Part shown: piece by piece, positions 59,053-64,000 of the stretch
How positions within the stretch are numbered: the first letter of the stretch is position 1
How the letters are laid out: each line of letters opens with the position of its first letter
Assembly (NCBI GenBank): GCA_963786985.1
Contig: CAWBBL010000029.1
Span: forward strand, 34,809 to 98,808
Source of the DNA: Desertimonas sp963786985
Lineage (GTDB): Bacteria; Actinomycetota; Acidimicrobiia; Acidimicrobiales; Ilumatobacteraceae
Length of the DNA stretch: 64,000 bases
Direction: 5' to 3'
The notes under the pieces: model-generated
Databases searched by the model: none
Told to the model about the DNA's origin: nothing
The model's input: the letters and a program-made list of their open reading frames with translations, nothing else
Translations under genes and position numbers: made by a program

Positions 59053-60018
59053 TCATAGGTTCACCGGGTTCCAGCAGGCGGCGTGCCCGCCCGCCATCGG
59101 CTCGAGGATCGGGGTGTCGGTCCGGCAACGGTCGAGCGACTGTGGACAGCGGGCGACGAACGTGCAGCCGACCGGCTCGGCGCGCAGCACCGGCGGTTGA
59201 CCCTCGATCGCCGCCAGGCGCACCTTGCGGTCGCCGTCGAGCTTGGGGATGCTGCGCAGCAGGGCGACGGTGTACGGATGAGCCGGCCGACGGAAGAGCT
59301 GGCGGGTCGGCGCCGACTCGACGACGCGGCCGCCGTACATCACGTTCGTCGTCTCGCACGTGTCGGCGACGACACCGAGATCGTGGGTGATCAGCAGCAG
59401 GCCCATCCGGTGGTCGGCGATCAGCCGGGCGAGGAGGGTGAGGATCTGCGCCTGCACGGTGACGTCGAGGGCGGTCGTCGGCTCGTCGGCGATCAACAAG
59501 CGCGGGTTGCAGGCGATGGCGATGGCGATCATCGCCCGTTGGCGCATCCCTCCCGAGAACTGGTGCGGGTACTGCCCGGCGCGGTGGCCGGCGTCGGGGA
59601 TGCCGACCTCGTCGAGCAGCTCGACGGACCGCCGCTTGATCGCCGCCGCGCCGAGATCGGTGTGCGCTTCGAGGACCTCGCCGACCTGCGCGCCGACCGT
59701 CATCACCGGGTTGAGCGACGACATCGGGTCCTGAAAGATCATCGAGATCGCCTGGCCACGCAGTTGGCGGAGCTCGCGCTCGCTGCGACCGAGTAGATCG
59801 TGGCCGTCGAAGACGACACGGCCCCGTGTCACCGACGCCGTGCGAGCGAGGAGTCCGAGGATGGCCAGGGCGGTCACCGACTTGCCGCATCCGGACTCGC
59901 CGACGAGGGCCACCGTCTGGCCGGCGTCCACCGAGAGCTCGACGCCGTTGACCGCGTGGACCTCGCCACGCAGCGTTCGGAAGCGAACCGTCAGGTCGTC
60001 GACCTCGAGCAGGGCCAT
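59053..60018 (-). CDS. Dipeptide/oligopeptide ABC transporter ATPase (DppD-like)
   Basis: A 321-residue ATPase: LLEVDDLTVRFRTLRGEVHA at the start, Walker A GESGCGKSV near 40, QDPMSSLNPVMTVG, FSGGMRQRAMIAIAI, LLIADEPTTALD, switch His in LITHDLG and the C-terminal CTFVARCPQSLDRC. ATG 60018 is the first start before family sequence; no strong ribosome site is visible, and the open frame continues upstream without similarity. It lies 17 bp behind the DppC-like gene. Confidence 0.93.
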   Translation of the reverse strand: MALLEVDDLTVRFRTLRGEVHAVNGVELSVDAGQTVALVGESGCGKSVTALAILGLLARTASVTRGRVVFDGHDLLGRSERELRQLRGQAISMIFQDPMSSLNPVMTVGAQVGEVLEAHTDLGAAAIKRRSVELLDEVGIPDAGHRAGQYPHQFSGGMRQRAMIAIAIACNPRLLIADEPTTALDVTVQAQILTLLARLIADHRMGLLLITHDLGVVADTCETTNVMYGGRVVESAPTRQLFRRPAHPYTVALLRSIPKLDGDRKVRLAAIEGQPPVLRAEPVGCTFVARCPQSLDRCRTDTPILEPMAGGHAACWNPVNL

Positions 60019-60035
60019 GTCAGCGGTGCGACATC

Positions 60036-60956
60036 TCAGATGAGTCGCGGGTCGATGGCCTCGCGGAGGCCGTCGCCGAAGAGGTTGAACCCGAGCACGG
60101 TGATGACGATCGCGGCCCCGGGAAAGAACGCGAGGTGCGGAGCGGTTTGCAGGTAGCGACTCGTGTTGGCGAGCATCGCCCCCCACTCCGGTTGGCTCGG
60201 GTCGTTGCTCCCGAGGCCGAGGAAGCCGAGGCCGGCCGTCTCGATGATCGCCGTGGCGAGAGCGAGCGTGGCGGCGACGATCAGCGGTGACACGGCGTTG
60301 GGGAGCATGTGCACCGCCAGCACGCGGCGCGACGGCAGCCCGAGGACGCGGGCCGAAGAGACGTACGCGGAGCCGCGCACACCGAGCATGCTGCCGCGCA
60401 GGAGGCGGGCGAAGATCGGCACGTTGGCGATGCCGATGGCGACGATCAACTGCCACAGCCCGGGACCGAGGAGGGCGACGAGCCCGATGGCGAAGAGGAA
60501 GCTCGGGAAGGCGAGCATCACGTCGGCGACCCGCATGATCGTCGAGTCGGTCGCCCCGCCGAAGTACCCGGCGACGGCGCCGAGCAGCCCGCCCACGACG
60601 AACGCCAGGGACACCGAGGCGATGGCGACGACGAGCGAGACGCGGGCGCCGTAGACGATGCGTGAGAAGACGTCGCGTCCGAGGTCGTCGAGCCCGAACC
60701 AATAGTCGGCCGACGGCCCAGGACAGCAGCTTCCGCCGAGACGGTCGAGGTAGGCCTGCCCCGAAGGCGTCTCCGGAGCGATCAACGGGGCGAACACGGC
60801 GAGCACGACGACCAGCGCGACGATGGCCGCACCGATCAGGGCCCCGGGGTTGCGACGCAGCCGCAGCAAGACGTCGCGACTGCGCACGGTCGGCGGAGCG
60901 ACAGGAGCGTCAGTTGGCAACCCGACGGCCGTCGGCAGTTCCTGGACAGTGCTCAT
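60036..60956 (-). CDS. Dipeptide ABC transporter permease (DppC-like)
   Basis: A 306-residue permease: N-terminal arm STVQELPTAVGLPTDAPV, YWFGLDDLGRDVFSRIVYGAR near 88, EAA-type loop SAYVSSARVLGLPSRRVLAV near 195 and GFLGLGSNDPSQPEWGAML. Its ATG 60956 is formed by the end of copy 5 of the 64-bp element (GGGGAACGCAATG), with GGGGAA at ribosome-site distance. So as in the amino-acid permease at 43254-44021, the element seems to provide the translation start. Confidence 0.92.
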   Translation of the reverse strand: MSTVQELPTAVGLPTDAPVAPPTVRSRDVLLRLRRNPGALIGAAIVALVVVLAVFAPLIAPETPSGQAYLDRLGGSCCPGPSADYWFGLDDLGRDVFSRIVYGARVSLVVAIASVSLAFVVGGLLGAVAGYFGGATDSTIMRVADVMLAFPSFLFAIGLVALLGPGLWQLIVAIGIANVPIFARLLRGSMLGVRGSAYVSSARVLGLPSRRVLAVHMLPNAVSPLIVAATLALATAIIETAGLGFLGLGSNDPSQPEWGAMLANTSRYLQTAPHLAFFPGAAIVITVLGFNLFGDGLREAIDPRLI

Positions 60957-60982
60957 TGCGTTCCCCGGCCACGCAGGGCGTT
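60955..60982 (-). repeat. 64-bp dispersed element, copy 5 (partial, at permease start)
   Basis: Minus strand CCCTGCGTGGCCGGGGAACG followed by CAAT. Only the conserved half of the element is kept; upstream sequence is GC-rich and divergent. The terminal ATG is the start of the DppC-like gene. Confidence 0.7.
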
Positions 60983-61017
60983 CACGGCGTTCTGCCGGCG
61001 GCCGCGGCGTTGACCAT

Positions 61018-61956
61018 TCATTGGTAGCGGATTCTCGGATCGATGAGCGAGTAGCCGAGGTCGACGAGCAGGTTGACGACGACGAACACGAAGACGATGA
61101 ACAGGATCCCGCCCTGCAGGACCGCGTAGTCGCGGGCGCCGACGGCGTCGTAGATCCACGTCCCGAGCCCACCCCAGGCGAACACCGTTTCGGTGAGGAT
61201 GGCCCCCGACAGCAGCAGGCCGACCTGCAGGCCGATCACCGTCGTGACGGGGAGGAGGGCGTTGCGCAGGATGTGCCGCCGATCGACCACACGCGGTGGC
61301 AGGCCCTTGGCGCGGGCCGTGCGGACATGGTCCTCCTGCATCACCTCGAGCACCGCGGTCCTGGTGATCCGGGTGATGATCGCCAGCGGGATCGTGCCGA
61401 GAGCGATCGCCGGGAGGATCAGGTGCCGGATCGTGTCCCACAGCGCAGCCCAGTTGGCCGAGATGATCGAGTCGACGACGAACAGGTTGGTGCGCCGGTC
61501 GAGGTCGGTCTTGACGTCCAGGCGACCGATGCTCGGCAGCCAGCCAAGGCGCACCGAGAACGCCCACTTGAGGATCAGGGCGAGGAAGAAGATGGGCATG
61601 CTGATGCCGATCAGCGAACCGACGAGGCTGACGTGGTCGAGTGGTCGGTGCACGTGCTTGGCGGCCACGATGCCGAGTGGGACGCCGACGACGACGGCGA
61701 ACAACATCGCCGCGAACGCCAGTTCCAAGGTGGCGGGGAAGCGCTCGCGCAGCTCGTCGAGGACCGGCCGCTGTGTCGCGACGCTCAGCCCGAAGTCACC
61801 CGAGGCGATCCGCTCGAGGTACTTCCCGTACTGCACGACGAGCGGCCGGTCGAGGCCGTACTGGCGCTCGATGGCGGCCACGGCCTCTGGCGTCGCTCGT
61901 TCGCCGAGGAGCGCTTGGGCCGGGCCGCCCGGAAGCGCTCGGGTCCACGCGAACAC
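61018..61956 (-). CDS. Dipeptide ABC transporter permease (DppB-like), start unclear
   Basis: From GTG 61956 the frame gives 312 residues: VFAWTRALPGGPAQALLGER, RQYGLDRPLVVQYGKYLERI, EAA loop DHVRTARAKGLPPRVVDRRH and GGLGTWIYDAVGARDYAVLQ. A normal DppB begins with a further membrane helix. That helix is encoded in frame just upstream (ARRLLLAIPVLLAVSFL, about 61957-62007), but no ATG, GTG or TTG precedes it. Either a CTG near 61998 is used or a small indel separates the true start, for example the out-of-frame ATG near 62023. It follows the binding-protein gene directly. Confidence 0.88.
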   Translation of the reverse strand: MFAWTRALPGGPAQALLGERATPEAVAAIERQYGLDRPLVVQYGKYLERIASGDFGLSVATQRPVLDELRERFPATLELAFAAMLFAVVVGVPLGIVAAKHVHRPLDHVSLVGSLIGISMPIFFLALILKWAFSVRLGWLPSIGRLDVKTDLDRRTNLFVVDSIISANWAALWDTIRHLILPAIALGTIPLAIITRITRTAVLEVMQEDHVRTARAKGLPPRVVDRRHILRNALLPVTTVIGLQVGLLLSGAILTETVFAWGGLGTWIYDAVGARDYAVLQGGILFIVFVFVVVNLLVDLGYSLIDPRIRYQ

Positions 61957-62035
61957 GAGGAACGAGACGGCGAGGAGGACCGGTATGGCGAGGAGCAGCC
62001 GTCGTGCCGCGTCAGCGCGCCATGCGGTGCGCCCG

Positions 62036-63721
62036 TTACTCCTCGATCGACACGGTGGCGAAGTTCTCCGTGGTCACAGGACTGGCGACGAAGCCCTCGA
62101 CGTTCGAGCGGAACGCCAGGTTGGACGTCGAATGGGCGAAAGGAACTCCGGGGAGGAAGTCCATGATCGTGCGGTTGATCTCCTCGTAGGCGGCGGTGCG
62201 CTCGTCGACTTCGGTGATCCGCAGGGCGTCCTCGAGCGCCTGGCGCAGCTCGGGGTACTCGAATCCCCACTGCGGGCTCTCCGTGCGGAAGAACGTCCCG
62301 ACGAAGGTCTCCGGGTCACCGAAGTCGCCGGTCTGACCGAGCAGGTGGACGGCTGCCTGGCCCGACAGCGCGGCGTCGAGGTAGTCAGGTGTCCACGGCG
62401 CCGACTGCAGGTTGACCTCGAAGCCGACCTCTCCGAGATCGGAGGCGAAGGCCTCGGCGATGCGCCGGGGATCCGGCATGTACGGTCGCGACACGTCGGC
62501 CGGGTACCAGAAGTCGATGGCGATCGGCAGCTCGAGGCCGGATGCCTCGAGGATGGCGCGGGCCTCGTCGGGGTCGTAGTCGTAGATCGTGACGTCGTCC
62601 GTCCAGCCTTGCACCGACGGCGGCATGAAGACCACCGGCACCTCACCGGAATCGCCGTAGACGTTGTCGATCACGGCCTGCCGATTGAGGGCGTGGGCGA
62701 TCGCCCGCCTCACGTCGATGTTGTCGAGCGGCGGGAACGTCTGGTTGAAGGCGACGTAGCCAACGTTGAACGAGGGTCGTTCGATCAGCTGGAGCTCCGA
62801 ATCGGCGGCGATCGTCTCCCGGTCTTGCGGGTCGACGAGGTCGTAGCCGTCGATCTCGCCGGTCTGCAATGCCTGCAGGCGAGCGGCGTTGTCGGGGATC
62901 GGCCGGAAGATGACTTCGTCGAGCAGCGACGGCGCGCCCCAGTAGTCGTCGAAGCGGGTGAGTGTCAGGCGGTCGTTGCGGATCCACTCGTCGAACATCA
63001 GCGGTCCTGTGCCGATCGGGTGCTCGGTGCCGAAGGTCCCCTGGGGCACCGGGTTGCCCTCCGGGTCGAGGCTCGCCGCGTCGGCGTCGTAGTCGGTCAA
63101 CGCCTTGGGGCTGGCGATCGAGAACGGGGGCAGCACGAGGCCGCTCAGGAACGCCGCCGACGGTGCGGTGAGGTGGAGGATGACAGTGTCATCGTCGACC
63201 ACTTCGCAGCTCTCGTAGAGCGATGTCTCGGGAGCGTCGGAGTCGGGCTCGTTGGCGGCGAAGCCGCCGAAGATCACTCGCCAGTAATAGGCGCCGGAGT
63301 TGAGCTGGAGGGGGCCGGCGAAGTTGTACCAGCGGTCGAAGTTGAAGCACACCGCCGCGGCGTTGAACGGCTCGCCGTCGTGGAAGGTGACCCCCGACTG
63401 CAGCTCGAACGTCCAGGCGAGCCCGTCGTCGCTCGCCGACCACTCGGTGGCGAGCAGCGGCACGACCTCGGTCGACCCCGGCGCCGTCGTGACCAGCGTC
63501 TCGAAGATCTGCCCGCTGACGCGCAGCGACTCACCATCCGAGGCGAGCGCCGGGTCGAGGATGCGCGGGTCGTTGGAGACGCCGAAGACCAACGTCCCAC
63601 CGGACGTCTGGGTGCCTCCGGGCTCCGTCGTGGCGCCGGTGTGGCCGGCGCTCGCCGTGGCGACCGCCGCGAGCACAACGCCCAGGGCGAGAACTCGTCT
63701 GCCGAGATGCCGTCGTTCCAT
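62036..63721 (-). CDS. Extracellular solute-binding protein, family 5 (dipeptide type)
   Basis: A 561-residue exported binding protein. The signal peptide is RRHLGRRVLALGVVLAAVA with cleavage near ASA, followed by a Thr/Gly-rich spacer and no lipobox. SBP_bac_5 blocks are GGTLVFGVSNDPRILDPALA near 41, LATEWSASDDGLAWTFELQ near 90, VTFHDGEPFNAAAVCFNFDR near 110 and DNIDVRRAIAHALNRQAVID near 340. It should deliver peptides or similar molecules to the permeases downstream. A perfect operator-like palindrome lies 60 bp upstream. Confidence 0.93.
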   Translation of the reverse strand: MERRHLGRRVLALGVVLAAVATASAGHTGATTEPGGTQTSGGTLVFGVSNDPRILDPALASDGESLRVSGQIFETLVTTAPGSTEVVPLLATEWSASDDGLAWTFELQSGVTFHDGEPFNAAAVCFNFDRWYNFAGPLQLNSGAYYWRVIFGGFAANEPDSDAPETSLYESCEVVDDDTVILHLTAPSAAFLSGLVLPPFSIASPKALTDYDADAASLDPEGNPVPQGTFGTEHPIGTGPLMFDEWIRNDRLTLTRFDDYWGAPSLLDEVIFRPIPDNAARLQALQTGEIDGYDLVDPQDRETIAADSELQLIERPSFNVGYVAFNQTFPPLDNIDVRRAIAHALNRQAVIDNVYGDSGEVPVVFMPPSVQGWTDDVTIYDYDPDEARAILEASGLELPIAIDFWYPADVSRPYMPDPRRIAEAFASDLGEVGFEVNLQSAPWTPDYLDAALSGQAAVHLLGQTGDFGDPETFVGTFFRTESPQWGFEYPELRQALEDALRITEVDERTAAYEEINRTIMDFLPGVPFAHSTSNLAFRSNVEGFVASPVTTENFATVSIEE

Positions 63722-63780
63722 GTCTCAGTCCCCCAACTCCCGCACCGATCAGATGCGACGGATACGACCCTTCGCCGGAT

Positions 63781-63800
63781 ACGAACGAGTGCTCGTTCGT
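63781..63800. promoter_or_regulatory. Long operator-like palindrome upstream of peptide-binding protein gene
   Basis: ACGAACGAGTGCTCGTTCGT: two 9-bp arms in perfect inverted repeat around TG. It contains the ACGAACGAG half of the recurring sites on both strands. It is the longest perfect symmetry in the set and lies 60 bp upstream of the binding-protein start. Confidence 0.7.
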
Positions 63801-63886
63801 CTTGCAGAGTAGTGCTGGCCGACGGGCCGGTCAACCAGCGCCGAGCCGGCCACAACTGGCCGTGCTGCCGGTGACCACCTAAACTA

Positions 63887-63902
63887 GTGAACGCTCGTTC
63901 GT
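63887..63902. promoter_or_regulatory. Operator-like inverted repeat upstream of DUF1028 gene
   Basis: GTGAACGCTCGTTCGT; minus strand ACGAACGAGCGTTCAC, close to the 32696 site. It ends 14 bp before ATG 63916, just ahead of the ribosome site AGGGAG. Confidence 0.65.
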
Positions 63903-63915
63903 CAGGGAGATCTCG

Positions 63916-64000
63916 ATGACATTCTCAATCGTTGCGTTGGATCCGGCGTCGCGTTCGTGGGGCGTCGCCGTGGCCTCGAAGTGCCTGGCGGTCGGCTTCG
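63916..64000 (+). CDS. DUF1028 family protein (5' part only)
   Basis: The 28 visible residues begin TFSIVALDPASRSWGVAVAS and continue KCLAVGF, the N-terminus of DUF1028, an Ntn-hydrolase-like family often encoded with peptide or amino-acid catabolic genes. Function unproven; amidase activity is a reasonable guess. ATG 63916 follows AGGGAG. The gene runs off the right end and diverges from the peptide ABC operon. Confidence 0.8.
   Translation, partial: MTFSIVALDPASRSWGVAVASKCLAVGF

Noticed and set aside
61193..63874. Very long plus-strand open frame (about 890 codons)
   Set aside because: It is antisense to clear DppB-like and binding-protein genes; composition is typical of GC-rich shadow frames.

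Overview
The window is high-GC, densely packed bacterial DNA with GTG starts, 4-bp stop/start overlaps (ATGA, GTGA, TGATG) and very short intergenic gaps. The content (six luciferase-like oxidoreductases plus an F420/FMN split-barrel protein, a DUF222/13E12-type HNH protein, DUF885, many peptide ABC systems) suggests an actinobacterium, perhaps of the Acidimicrobiia. That placement is inference; there is no rRNA or marker gene here. I see no tRNA, rRNA, CRISPR array, transposase or integrase, and no gene-free stretch longer than 300 bases.

Left part (1-17 kb): two broken nucleoside/sugar-type ABC permeases carrying many small frameshifts (1-1866), msrA, an 11-residue-repeat LEA-like protein, an ABC exporter, a secreted alpha/beta hydrolase, and a 1403-residue subtilase with a VWA domain and a Gly-rich repeat linker. 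A proline racemase-family (hydroxyproline epimerase-like) gene then diverges from a DapA-family gene. An operon follows of M24 peptidase, split-barrel flavoprotein and two luciferase-like oxidoreductases.

Central and right part (17-64 kb): a catabolic and uptake region built from repeated modules. Two dipeptide-type ABC operons, each ending in a closely similar luciferase-like gene, lie at 18.3-26.5 kb and 57.1-63.7 kb. Two polar-amino-acid-type ABC systems, each with a short-chain dehydrogenase, lie at 28.8-32.7 kb and 41.6-46.1 kb. A third peptide ABC system (50.1-54.1 kb) has fused ATPases and no linked solute-binding protein. Between them lie enzymes of branched-chain amino/keto-acid degradation: HMG-CoA lyase, a complete two-subunit-E1 2-oxoacid dehydrogenase (E1alpha, E1beta, E2, E3), both subunits of a biotin-dependent acyl-CoA carboxylase, an enoyl-CoA hydratase, a MaoC hydratase and an aminotransferase. 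Uptake plus these enzymes would carry leucine-like substrates towards acetyl-CoA and acetoacetate. An acyl-CoA dehydrogenase is the obvious missing step.

Three features of the DNA stand out. A 16-bp operator-like inverted repeat (consensus close to ACGAACGAGCGTTTGT) lies upstream of nearly every operon from 17 kb to the right end but not in the left part; the only transcription factor in the window is a TetR-family gene at 26.6-27.2 kb. A dispersed element of about 64 bp occurs five times at gene boundaries; two copies supply the start codon of a permease gene and two more encode terminal extensions of proteins. A different element of about 80 bp, able to fold into alternative hairpins, occurs twice in inverted orientation and brackets a 10-kb segment. 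Isolated single-base frameshifts near 32.29 kb and 44.66 kb break two transporter genes and may be sequencing errors.
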